Source of the DNA: CAYLLT01 sp964591605
GTDB lineage: Bacteria > Planctomycetota > Phycisphaerae > UBA1845 > PWPN01
NCBI GenBank assembly: GCA_964591605.1
Contig: CAZQEN010000105.1
Coordinates: forward strand, 1-20,805
Reading direction: 5' to 3'
Length of the DNA stretch: 20,805 nt
Below the pieces are notes generated by a model. That model was given only the letters and a program-made list of their open reading frames with translations, searched no databases and was not told the DNA's origin. Both the position numbers and the translations under genes were made by a program. Of the stretch, positions 1 through 7,286 are shown in pieces; position 1 is the first letter of the stretch, and each line of letters starts with the position of its first letter.

Positions 1-1
1 G

Positions 2-754
2 GACGAAAAGGCCCAGAACCCGCTCCACATGCCCTACATCGTGATCGTGATCGACGAGCTCGCCGACATGATGATGGTCGCCGCCAAGGAGGTCGAGCAC
101 CACCTCTCGCGCCTCGCCCAGAAGAGCCGCGCCGTCGGAATCCACATCATCGTCGCCACCCAGCGCCCCGAGGCCAAGATCGTCACCGGCCTCATCAAGA
201 GCAACCTGCCGTGCCGCATCGCCTTCCGCGTCGCCTCCCGCATGGATTCCCGCATCGTCCTCGACCAGAACGGGGCCGAGGTCCTCATGGGACAGGGCGA
301 TATGCTCTATCTGCCGCCCGGAAGCTCCAAACTGGTCCGCGCCCAGGGAACCTACCTCGAAGACAGCGAACTCAAGCAGCTCATCGAGTTTCTCAAGTCC
401 CGCGGCGAGCCCGAGTTCCATCCCGAGCTCGTTCAGCTCGGCCGCCAGGAAGTCACCAGCGACGGGCCGCGTGACGAACTCTTCAACGACGCCGTCGAGG
501 TCGTGCTCCAGACCAAGCGCGGCAGCGTGAGCCTGCTCCAGCGGCGCCTGACCATCGGCTATTCCCGGGCCAGCCGCCTCATCGAGGAGATGGCCGCCGC
601 CGGCATCGTCGGCGAATACAAGGGCAGCCAGGCCCGCGAGGTGATGATCACCCCCGAGGAGTGGCAGGTCCTCAAGGAGCAGCAGGCGGCGCAGATCCGC
701 CAGGCCGCCCTGGCCGATCCCGTGCCCGACGACATGTTCGACGACGATATCTGA
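2..754 (+). CDS. ftsK: DNA translocase FtsK/SpoIIIE, C-terminal part (5' truncated by window)
   Basis: The reading frame is open from the first bases of the window, so the true start lies upstream. What is visible is the end of the RecA-like motor: a Walker B strand (IVIVIDELAD), then RLAQKSRAVGIH and the ATQRP and GLIKSN segments, and GAEVLMGQGDMLYLPPG, all standard FtsK/SpoIIIE landmarks. After a linker, residues from about DELFNDAVEVV to MITPEEW match the winged-helix gamma domain that reads polar KOPS-type sequences in the family. A short acidic tail (DDMFDDDI) ends the protein. FtsK pumps chromosome DNA through the division septum and assists dimer resolution at the terminus. The N-terminal membrane domain and Walker A motif are outside the window. 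Identification of the family is secure; local KOPS specificity cannot be judged. Confidence 0.97.
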   Translation, partial: DEKAQNPLHMPYIVIVIDELADMMMVAAKEVEHHLSRLAQKSRAVGIHIIVATQRPEAKIVTGLIKSNLPCRIAFRVASRMDSRIVLDQNGAEVLMGQGDMLYLPPGSSKLVRAQGTYLEDSELKQLIEFLKSRGEPEFHPELVQLGRQEVTSDGPRDELFNDAVEVVLQTKRGSVSLLQRRLTIGYSRASRLIEEMAAAGIVGEYKGSQAREVMITPEEWQVLKEQQAAQIRQAALADPVPDDMFDDDI

Positions 755-761
755 CCGGGCG

Positions 762-786
762 GACTCCGCCTTCCGCGGAGTCGTTT
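762..786 (+). terminator. Terminator-like hairpin after ftsK
   Basis: A perfect 8-bp stem (GACTCCGC at 762-769, GCGGAGTC at 775-782) with a five-base loop lies 8 bases after the ftsK stop codon and is followed by GTTT. The U tract is short, so intrinsic termination is plausible but not certain. It would separate ftsK from the membrane protein gene that follows. Confidence 0.5.
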
Positions 787-814
787 CGAGTGCGCGACCC
801 TTGCGGCAAGTGGC

Positions 815-1912
815 ATGGTCCGGCTGACCCATTCATTCCTGCTGGCCGCGGGCATCCTGCTTGCATCCGGACTGGTCCTGTTCGGCTGGCCGACCCTGGT
901 GGCAGGGGGGCTCTGCGCCGCGGCCGCACTCCTGCTCGAAGCGGTTCTGCGGACCCTGACCGGCCGGCGCGACGCGGGATGGGTGCGGCGGGCCCTCCTG
1001 ACCGGCCTGCTCGTCGCCTGCACCCTGCCGCCCCTCGCCGGATGGCAGGTCAGCCTCCTCGCCGCCGCCGCCGCGGTGCTCCTCGGCAGGGCGGTCGTGG
1101 GTGCCAGTGGAAAATACCTCTGGAATCCCGTCGCCCTCGGCCGGATTGCCGTCCAGCTCCTCTTCTTCAGCGCGGTCACGCCCGCCCAGTGGCCGGTCCT
1201 GGCCCGCGGCGAGCTGGTCTGGGGCAACCTGTCCCGCGCCGCGCCCCTCTCACCGCTGGTGGCGTGGAGCCGCGCGGTTCCCGCGGCGCCCGGCGATGCC
1301 TGGCTGGTCGACCGTCCTGCGGACGTCCTTTGTGAGCCGGCCATGATGCAGGGGCCCGACCCCGCCGCCGCCCTGGGCCGTCTGGTGCGCGATGGACTGC
1401 CCCCCTGGGAGCAGACGCTGTGGGGAACGGCCGGCGGAGCCATCGGCGAGGCATGCGTCGCCGCCTGCCTGCTGGCCGGGCTCCTGCTCCTTCGCTCCGG
1501 AGCTGCCCGCGTCTCGTATCTGCTGGTGGCCCTCGCCGCCGCCGCCCTGTGTGCGGCCGTCCTGCCGCTCGCCGTCAGCACGCCCTCCGGCACGGCCAGG
1601 CTCTGGCTCCCCGCCGCCGTTTTCTGGGATGGAATGCCCGTCGGACTCGCCTATGTCATGTATCAGCTCACCGCGGGCGAGCTGCCGCTCGTGCTGCTCG
1701 TCATCGCCCCCGATCGCCGCAGCTCCCCGGCCACGCCGCTCGGTCTGGCGGTTTTCGGCGCGGTGCTCGCCTCCGTTGCGATGGTGCTGCGCATCGTCGT
1801 CGGCATCCCCGCCGCCGCCTACTGGGGCCTGCTCATCGCTAACACCCTCGTCCCCCTCCTCGACCGCCCGGGTGGCCCATCCTTCGCGCAGCGAAGGGTG
1901 GGGTCTCGATGA
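815..1912 (+). CDS. Stand-alone NqrB/RnfD-family membrane protein, atypical
   Basis: A 365-residue, very hydrophobic protein with about nine to ten predicted membrane segments. Family resemblance to NqrB/RnfD (ion-pumping Nqr/Rnf oxidoreductase subunits) rests on LLTGLLVACTLPP near residues 61-73, a GKYLWNPVALGR segment at 99-110 in the place of the usual glycine-rich NP motif, a TAGGAIGEA stretch, and a C-terminal GLLIANTLVPLLDR block. The Ser-Gly-Ala-Thr motif that carries covalent FMN in canonical RnfD/NqrB is not seen in the loop after residue 130, and the ATDPVT-like motif is replaced by APDRRSSPAT. No other rnf or nqr gene is in the window. The protein may therefore have lost flavin binding or serve a different transport role. 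The last residues, after VPLLDR, are encoded by a palindromic repeat. The ATG start has no strong Shine-Dalgarno. Confidence 0.75.
   Translation: MVRLTHSFLLAAGILLASGLVLFGWPTLVAGGLCAAAALLLEAVLRTLTGRRDAGWVRRALLTGLLVACTLPPLAGWQVSLLAAAAAVLLGRAVVGASGKYLWNPVALGRIAVQLLFFSAVTPAQWPVLARGELVWGNLSRAAPLSPLVAWSRAVPAAPGDAWLVDRPADVLCEPAMMQGPDPAAALGRLVRDGLPPWEQTLWGTAGGAIGEACVAACLLAGLLLLRSGAARVSYLLVALAAAALCAAVLPLAVSTPSGTARLWLPAAVFWDGMPVGLAYVMYQLTAGELPLVLLVIAPDRRSSPATPLGLAVFGAVLASVAMVLRIVVGIPAAAYWGLLIANTLVPLLDRPGGPSFAQRRVGSR
1871..1902 (+). repeat. REP-like palindrome read into the 3' end of the NqrB/RnfD-like gene
   Basis: A 12-base arm (CCCATCCTTCGC, 1876-1887) and its near-perfect complement (GCGAAGGGTGGG, 1891-1902, one G:T-type mismatch) flank a GCA loop, preceded by GGTGG. 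The element begins just after the codons for the conserved VPLLDR end of the membrane protein and supplies the final codons plus context for the stop. The same GGGTGG lead-in is found at the other REP-like palindrome near 8250. Confidence 0.7.
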
Positions 1913-2003
1913 TGGGACGAGGTCAGACTCCGAAAACCAGAATAACCCTCTCAAGCAGAGCCCGCAGCGCCAGCAAGGGGTTCTCCGCGCCGACCCTCTC
2001 GCC

Positions 2004-2543
2004 TCACCTCCGCAACGCCGGCCCGAATCCCGCCGCCGTCAGGATCGCATGAGCCCCGCCCGGCCCGGAGATCGGGTTGACGCTCCGCGTGAAGATGTTC
2101 TGGCGCGGCAGCGGGCCGAACCCGATCGGAAGTCCGCGCTGCAGCCCCGGCTGGCCCACGACCGCATTGGCGGTCAGCGCCTGCGGTGCGTTCAAGCCCG
2201 GCGCACCCCCGACGAAGCGCGACCCGGCCACACTCGCCTCCGACACTTCCTTGCCACCGGAAACCACCCGTCCCATCGACGCTGCTCCGGCCGCCGCCAC
2301 CACCGCACCTGCCCCGCGAAACTGCGGACCCGGCGCGGTGTAGCGGACGTTCTGCGTCGCCGGGCGAGTGGCCGTCCGGACCGACGTCCCTCCGCCTGGC
2401 GACGGCTGCGTCGTGATGGATTTCGGGCGGGAAGGAATGACGGCCGGCGCACCGGGTGCCGCGCGCGTACTCTGCTGGCCGCAGGCGGCGGCCGCCCACA
2501 GGAGTAACACGACAACGGCAATGGGCTCTGGGTCCAATCTCAT
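2004..2543 (-). CDS. Small putative lipoprotein, Gly/Ala-rich, unknown function
   Basis: I do not recognise this 179-residue protein. Its N-terminus (MRLDPEPIAVVVLLLWAAAA followed by C) is a hydrophobic signal ending at a cysteine, as expected for a lipoprotein, which is why the ATG at 2543 is chosen although the frame stays open upstream. The mature part is proline-, alanine- and glycine-rich (QQSTRAAPGAPAV, GAGAVVAAAGAAS), without a recognisable catalytic motif, and ends in NPISGPGGAHAILTAAGFGP. It lies downstream of two secreted FG-GAP proteins on the same strand, 94 bases after the nearer one, and converges with the NqrB/RnfD-like gene. It could be a disordered envelope protein. The Shine-Dalgarno is weak. 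The call that it is coding rests on the signal peptide and composition only. Confidence 0.55.
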   Translation of the reverse strand: MRLDPEPIAVVVLLLWAAAACGQQSTRAAPGAPAVIPSRPKSITTQPSPGGGTSVRTATRPATQNVRYTAPGPQFRGAGAVVAAAGAASMGRVVSGGKEVSEASVAGSRFVGGAPGLNAPQALTANAVVGQPGLQRGLPIGFGPLPRQNIFTRSVNPISGPGGAHAILTAAGFGPALRR

Positions 2544-2637
2544 CAATCGTGCGCCCACACTCAGGATCCACCGCCCCGCATTCGGGCTGCCCGCCCCGAA
2601 ATCGGGTTCCTCACCGGTCGACACGCACGGCTGTGAC

Positions 2638-3879
2638 CTATTCGCCCGAAACGAACGAACCTTTCCCGTCATTGCCCAGCAGAATGAGCTGATTGTCGGC
2701 GAAATCCGCGACGGCCAGATCGACATCCCCATCCCCGTCGAGGTCCCCGGCCGCCAGCGCCACCGGCCCCAGGCCGGCCTCGAACAGCACCGGCGCTCCG
2801 AACGTGCCGTTGCCCGCATTGAGAAGCACCGCTACCCCTGAATCCTCCGCCACCGTCCCCATGTTCACCACGGCCAGGTCCGCCCGCCCGTCTCGGTTGA
2901 GGTCCACTGCCTCGACAAACACAGGGTTCGCTCCAACCGCCAGGCTGCGTGCCGTGGCAAATGTGCCGTTTCCGTTGTTCAGCAGCACGGAGAGCGTGTC
3001 CGCTCCATCAGAAACACTGCCCGTGTTCGCGGTAACCAGGTCGATATCGCCGTCATTATCGAAATCCGCCGCCGCAATCGATCGCGGCAGGCTCCCCACG
3101 TGGAAGAGAATCGGCGGCAGGAAGTTGCCGATCCCCTGGTTGCGCAGCACCGCCACCGCATCATCCAGCTCGTTGCTCACTGCCAGATCGACATCGCCGT
3201 CGTTATCGAGGTCCGCCGCCACCACCGCGCTGGGGCCGTTCCCCGCCGACGCGATCACCGGCACGCCGAACGCGCCATTCCCGCCGCCCGCCAGCAGCGA
3301 CACGCTGTCATCGAACGAATTGGCGGTGATCGCGTCCAGACCGCCGTTGTTGTCCAGGTCCGCGCTCGTCACCATCTCGCTCACGCTGCTCGACGCGTAG
3401 CTGACCCCGTTGGCGAACGCCGCACCCCCCAGGTTGCGGAAGAACATCACGCTGGGGCCCAGAAACTGGTCAAACGTGCTCACCAGAAGGTCCGGACGAC
3501 CATCGCGGCTGAAATCGGTGGCGATCACCGACGACGGCGTGTCGCCGGCCGGAAGATTCCGCGCCAGCGCGAAAACCCCTTGCCCTTCATTGACGAAAAT
3601 CGAGACGCTGTCCCCGCCGAAGTTGGCGGTCGCCAGATCGTTGTCCCCATCGCCATCGAAATCCGCCATCGCCACCCAGTTCGGACTGGCCCCGGTCGCC
3701 ACCTCGCAATTCGACCCGACCAGACCGCACGAGGTCTGCACCGGCGGATTCCCGCCGTTGTTGTTGGGCGGTGTGGGGGACAGTGAGGGCCCCAGGCAGC
3801 TCTGCCCGCTCGACAGCACGGCGCAGGTCAAGCCCAGTCCGATCAGCACGCAGGTACGGGTACGCGCCACGAGGATCAC
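2638..3879 (-). CDS. Secreted seven-repeat FG-GAP/VCBS propeller protein
   Basis: The protein has an N-terminal signal segment (CVLIGLGLTCAVLSS, near residues 10-25), a short proline/asparagine linker (PTPPNNNGGNPP) and then seven FG-GAP/VCBS units. Each unit carries a calcium-loop motif: DFDGDGDNDLA, DFSRDGRPDLL, DLDNNGGLDAI, DLDNDGDVDLA, DFDNDGDIDLV, DLNRDGRADLA and DLDGDGDVDLA. Seven such units are expected to close as a seven-bladed beta-propeller like the integrin alpha head. There is no enzyme domain. The listed start is GTG; a second GTG nine bases downstream (first base 3870) has a better placed GAGAAGG upstream and leaves the signal peptide intact, so it may be the real start. The gene lies 67 bases after the metzincin-propeller gene on the same strand and its propeller is probably paralogous to that one. 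Binding partner unknown. Confidence 0.9.
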   Translation of the reverse strand: MILVARTRTCVLIGLGLTCAVLSSGQSCLGPSLSPTPPNNNGGNPPVQTSCGLVGSNCEVATGASPNWVAMADFDGDGDNDLATANFGGDSVSIFVNEGQGVFALARNLPAGDTPSSVIATDFSRDGRPDLLVSTFDQFLGPSVMFFRNLGGAAFANGVSYASSSVSEMVTSADLDNNGGLDAITANSFDDSVSLLAGGGNGAFGVPVIASAGNGPSAVVAADLDNDGDVDLAVSNELDDAVAVLRNQGIGNFLPPILFHVGSLPRSIAAADFDNDGDIDLVTANTGSVSDGADTLSVLLNNGNGTFATARSLAVGANPVFVEAVDLNRDGRADLAVVNMGTVAEDSGVAVLLNAGNGTFGAPVLFEAGLGPVALAAGDLDGDGDVDLAVADFADNQLILLGNDGKGSFVSGE

Positions 3880-3905
3880 CTTCTCAGGTCCGCCGGCTCA
3901 GGCCA

Positions 3906-3921
3906 TGTCTCACGTGAGACA
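3906..3921. promoter_or_regulatory. Perfect 16-bp palindrome between two FG-GAP genes
   Basis: TGTCTCACGTGAGACA is a perfect inverted repeat with no loop. It sits in the 67-base gap between the end of the metzincin-propeller gene and the start of the propeller gene on the minus strand. A loopless palindrome suits a dimeric repressor or activator site better than a terminator, and there is no T run beside it. Function is inferred from position only. Confidence 0.4.
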
Positions 3922-3946
3922 CGCCCGGCCGGCGCTCCGATTGTAC

Positions 3947-6172
3947 TTATTCGTTGAAAAAGATCGAAACTGTCCCGGATCCCCGGTTCACCACGATCAG
4001 ATCCACCGGCCCCCGCCCGTCCAGGTCAGCCGCCCGAACCGCCGAAGGCGCCCGGCCCGCCTCCAGCACGACATCCTGCCCGAACGTGCCGTCCCCGCGG
4101 TTGTACAGCAGCGAGACGTTCCCCTTCGCATCCAGCAGGATCGGATCCCCGCTGTTGGCGACCGCCAGGTCCACATCTCCATCGCCGTCCAGGTCGGCAG
4201 CCGCAATGCCCTCGGCCCCCGGTTCCGTGGAATAGACCACCTGCGGTGCAAACTGCCCGCCCCCCTGGTTCATCAGGATCGACACGCTCGCGCTGTACTG
4301 CACACTCGCCAGCGCGGACAGGCTGCTGGACACCGCCAGATCAGGCCGCCCGTCCCGGTTGAAGTCCCCGGCCGCCAGATCAAACGGCAGGTCGCCCGCC
4401 CGTAGCGTCGCCATCGTGCCGAAGCCGCCGTCGCCCGCTCCCTTCAGCACGCTCACCGTGCTGTCGCGGAAATTGGTGACCGCCAGATCCAGGTGCTGGT
4501 CTCCGTCGAAATCCGCGGTCACCACGTGCTGCGGCGCACCTCCCACCGCCGTCGTCGCCACGCTCGCGAAGTTGCCGAAACCGTCGTTGAGCAGCGTCGA
4601 CACGTCATTCGACTCATAATTCACCACCGCCACGTCCGGCGCGAAATCCTCGTTGAAATCGCCCACCGCGATCGCCCGCGGGCTTGCCCCGGCGCTCGCA
4701 AAATACGGCAGCGTGAACGACAGCCCCGCTCGATACAGAATCGCCAGGCCCTGGTTCGCCGGGTTCGCCGTCATCAGGTCGGGCACGCCGTCGAAATCGC
4801 TGTCGAAGGCCACGACATCCAGCGGGGGGCCTCCCACGTCGAGCGGAATCGCCTCGCTGAACGTCCGATCGCCGAAGTTCACAAAAACCGAGACCGACGA
4901 CGATCCCTGGTTGGCGACCGCCAGATCGAGCAGCCCCGCAACGTCCAGATCCTCCGTCGCGACGGCAAAGGGCGTGTCGCCCGCCGCCAGCTCGACCTGC
5001 GGCCCCGGCCGCGTCGACCCCGCCACCGCATCCAGGTATCCGGGCGCGTCCTGCGTCAGCAGCGCCCCGAGCGGATCGAACACGAAAAAGTGCACCGTCG
5101 ACCGCTTGAACCGCTGTTCGTTGAACAGCGTCCGCGGCGAATCGAACGTGTTCATCACATCCGACGGATCGTACGTGTGCTGCAGCCCCAGCAGATGGCC
5201 CAGTTCGTGGCTGCCCACGTTCCCCAGCGCTGTCCCGAGCTGCTCGATCGTCACCGACGACGTGACAAACAGCGCCGGCGTAAAAAGCGGCGCGAACACC
5301 ACCGCGACGTCCGCAGGATCCCGGTTGAACGCATCGACGCCGCTGACCGCCACGCCGAGCCCGTCCGATGCGAGCGATGACCCTCCCGCCGTGACCGCTC
5401 CGAAGAACACCGTCGAAAAAGGCTGTCCCGTCGGCGGGCTGTCGCGATCGCTGCGCAGAATCTGTACGTTCCAGCCCCGCCAGTTCGTCCACACCGTGGA
5501 TACTACGGTTTCGATCACCGCCGGCGTGGCCGCCCCCAGCGACGGATCGCTTGCCCCCGCATCAAACGGGCTGATGGTGACGGTATTCCCGTCCGGCGCC
5601 GCAAAACTCCCGCCCCCGAACTGCAGAAACACGATCTGCCCGGAAGCCGGCGTCACCGCCGCCCCCGACTGCACTTCGATGGTCACGTCGTAGTGGATGC
5701 CCGGTTCGATGCTGCCGAAGCGTCGCTCGATCCCCACTTCATAACGGCCGGCCTTGCCGATGACGCCGTCGATCAGGCTGCCGCCCGTGGTCGTGCCGAC
5801 CCCGCCGACCGTCGCCGAATGAAGCGTGGCAATCCCGTTGTCGTCCTGCACGTGAAAGAGCACCACGCTGACCTGCGCGTCGGTGGCCGCCGTATCCAGG
5901 CTGACCATGACGCGGTCGCCGCGCTGCAGCGCCCCCAGCCCGAAGAGATCCACGTTGTCGTCGGTGTTGATCACCCCGGTGACGCGGACGATCCGGCTCG
6001 ACAGATCCAGTGCCTGGGGCGCATCGAACGTGTTGTTCGGTTCCTGCTCGGCCGTGGCCGCAACCACGTCCGCCTGCCCCGGCGGTGAGCACGTCCCACC
6101 CATGACCAGAAGCGACAGGCCCGCGGATGCCATGACGAAACCCAGTCGGTAAAAACCTCTCAACCGCCGCAT
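3947..6172 (-). CDS. Secreted PPC domain - metzincin-type zinc metalloprotease - FG-GAP propeller protein
   Basis: The 741-residue product begins with a signal segment (LGFVMASAGLSLLVMGG, about residues 10-26) ending near a cysteine, so it may be a lipoprotein. Residues about 42-168 resemble a pre-peptidase C-terminal (PPC) domain: EQEPNNTFDAPQAL, then NTDDNVDLFGL. A zinc site HELGHLLGLQH (322-332) fits HExxHxxGxxH, with three zinc-ligand histidines and catalytic Glu323, followed by a probable Met-turn at Met340 in SDVMN. This is the metzincin/matrixin signature. Residues about 400-741 hold seven FG-GAP repeats, some degenerate in their calcium loops (DLDVAGLLDLA, DLDGRGPVDLI), others canonical (DLDGDGDVDLA). 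The frame is open further upstream, but the ATG at 6172 directly precedes the signal peptide and has GAGG about 8 bases before it; the upstream extension runs through repeat DNA. Substrate unknown; no propeptide cysteine switch is obvious. Confidence 0.9.
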   Translation of the reverse strand: MRRLRGFYRLGFVMASAGLSLLVMGGTCSPPGQADVVAATAEQEPNNTFDAPQALDLSSRIVRVTGVINTDDNVDLFGLGALQRGDRVMVSLDTAATDAQVSVVLFHVQDDNGIATLHSATVGGVGTTTGGSLIDGVIGKAGRYEVGIERRFGSIEPGIHYDVTIEVQSGAAVTPASGQIVFLQFGGGSFAAPDGNTVTISPFDAGASDPSLGAATPAVIETVVSTVWTNWRGWNVQILRSDRDSPPTGQPFSTVFFGAVTAGGSSLASDGLGVAVSGVDAFNRDPADVAVVFAPLFTPALFVTSSVTIEQLGTALGNVGSHELGHLLGLQHTYDPSDVMNTFDSPRTLFNEQRFKRSTVHFFVFDPLGALLTQDAPGYLDAVAGSTRPGPQVELAAGDTPFAVATEDLDVAGLLDLAVANQGSSSVSVFVNFGDRTFSEAIPLDVGGPPLDVVAFDSDFDGVPDLMTANPANQGLAILYRAGLSFTLPYFASAGASPRAIAVGDFNEDFAPDVAVVNYESNDVSTLLNDGFGNFASVATTAVGGAPQHVVTADFDGDQHLDLAVTNFRDSTVSVLKGAGDGGFGTMATLRAGDLPFDLAAGDFNRDGRPDLAVSSSLSALASVQYSASVSILMNQGGGQFAPQVVYSTEPGAEGIAAADLDGDGDVDLAVANSGDPILLDAKGNVSLLYNRGDGTFGQDVVLEAGRAPSAVRAADLDGRGPVDLIVVNRGSGTVSIFFNE

Positions 6173-6197
6173 GGAAGTGCCTCGCCAGCGCCGCGCC

Positions 6198-6330
6198 CGC
6201 CGTTTGTGGTGCAGGCGTCCCGCCTGCACGTGCCGCGGAGAATCGCCGTTTGTGGTGCAGGCGTCCCGCCTGCACGCCACGGCGACCACCACAACCTTGG
6301 TCATGATTCCCCGGAAAACTGCCACGCCTG
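6198..6330. repeat. Composite palindromic repeat element, copy 1 (tandem palindromes plus outer inverted repeat)
   Basis: Two identical 33-base blocks (6198-6230 and 6244-6276) each contain a perfect stem GTGCAGGCG/CGCCTGCAC with a three-base TCC loop (6209-6229 and 6255-6275). TTGTGGTG at 6204-6211 is complemented by CACCACAA at 6287-6294, so the unit has an outer inverted repeat as well. The sequence after it (CACCACAAC, TTGGTCAT, CCGGAAAA) resembles the sequence after the copy at 14585. The element lies upstream of the minus-strand metalloprotease gene. It behaves like a non-autonomous REP/BIME-type element; no transposase is nearby. Confidence 0.85.
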
Positions 6331-6647
6331 CCAGCGTCGAGTGTAGCCGCCAGGTGGCATGACCGCCACGGAAATCTACAATACCCGCAACGCGATTCTG
6401 CTTGCGTCGAGATGGATGATGTGCTCCAGGACGGTCGAATTCTGGCATTCGTGGATGATGCACACGAACACTGTGAACGCCAGTTCCCCAGGCCCCGCCC
6501 GCAGACGGCCGGCGCTCAGGTCGTCGTCGCCCGGCCGCAGAGGAATCACTTCGCCGCGCCATCCTCCATCTCCTCTCGCGGCCAGACGCACCGTGAGATA
6601 CAGTACCCGACATGAGCCAGCAGGAATCCAAGCCAGGGAGGGCCAGT
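6331..6647. other. Rest of the divergent intergenic region, no supported gene
   Basis: Together with the preceding repeat this forms a roughly 475-base gap between the divergent metalloprotease gene and the conserved cytoplasmic protein gene. Short frames on both strands (for example 6376-6591 minus and 6412-6615 plus) lack a ribosome binding site, a recognisable motif or coding-like composition. The only supported signal is a strong Shine-Dalgarno (GGGAGGG, about 6636-6642) serving the gene at 6648. Promoters for both flanking genes must lie here, but I cannot place them confidently. Confidence 0.5.
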
Positions 6648-7286
6648 ATGTCTTCAGAATGGGAGATTGCCCGCGTCACGGGCCGATGTGCGGCCTCCGG
6701 CCGCGAGCTTACCGAGGGAGAGGCTTACTACGCAGTGCTCCTCCAGACCCCCAACGGCCTTGAACGCCGCGATTACTCCATCGAAGGTTGGACCGGACCC
6801 CCCGAGGGCTCCTTCTGTCACTGGCGCGGACGCATCCCCGTCCGCCAGAAGAAGCAGGGCGCGATCTCCCTCGCCCCCGAGCTCCTGACCCAGCTTTTCC
6901 TCCAGCTTGAGGACAACGACGCCGAGCCCATCCAGCAGCTTCGATTCGTCCTCGGCCTGCTGCTCATGCGTAAGCGCCTCGTTCGCGTCGAGCAGACCGT
7001 CAACGCCGACGGCCGCGAGTTCTGGCAGCTTCGCCTCCTCCAGGACGCGAGCCTCCACCAGGTCCCCAACCCGCAGCTCACCCCTGAACAGATCGATCGC
7101 CTCGGCGCCCAGCTCATCGGCCTGCTCAGCGGCGATGTGGAAGCCGTTCTCACCGAGCAGCCCGCGGCAGCCACCCCGGCCGACTCCACACCCGACGCCG
7201 CCCATGAACCCGCGATCAGCGGCGACGACGCGACCAGCCCGGCGCCCTCCCATTCCGAAAGGCAGGAGAACCTTGCCGCTCCCTGA
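6648..7286 (+). CDS. Conserved planctomycete-type cytoplasmic protein of unknown function
   Basis: A 212-residue soluble protein without signal peptide or membrane segment. The N-terminal half (EWEIARVTGRCAASGRELTE, EAYYAVLLQTPNGLERRDYS, GPPEGSFCHWRGRIP) and the middle (QLRFVLGLLLMRKRLVRVEQ, EFWQLRLLQDASLHQVPNPQ) look like a conserved family that I associate with Planctomycetota, but I know no function for it. Two cysteines, in GRCAASGR and SFCHWRG, could form part of a small metal site; this is a guess. The last 40 or so residues are a low-complexity Ala/Pro/Ser tail. The ATG at 6648 is preferred over one 36 bases upstream because GGGAGGG sits about five bases before it. The gene overlaps the next one by 14 bases, so the two are probably co-translated. 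Confidence 0.85.
   Translation: MSSEWEIARVTGRCAASGRELTEGEAYYAVLLQTPNGLERRDYSIEGWTGPPEGSFCHWRGRIPVRQKKQGAISLAPELLTQLFLQLEDNDAEPIQQLRFVLGLLLMRKRLVRVEQTVNADGREFWQLRLLQDASLHQVPNPQLTPEQIDRLGAQLIGLLSGDVEAVLTEQPAAATPADSTPDAAHEPAISGDDATSPAPSHSERQENLAAP

Noticed and set aside
559..1593. 344-residue minus-strand frame across ftsK and the NqrB/RnfD-like gene
   Set aside because: Arg/Ser/Pro-rich with no motif, opposite two genes with recognisable families.
6376..6615. Short frames on both strands in the divergent region
   Set aside because: They overlap each other, lack ribosome sites and contain no recognisable motif.
6173..6679. N-terminal extension of the metalloprotease frame to 6679
   Set aside because: The extension is translated from the palindromic repeat element (VQAGRLHHKRR-type peptide), and the signal peptide starts at 6172.
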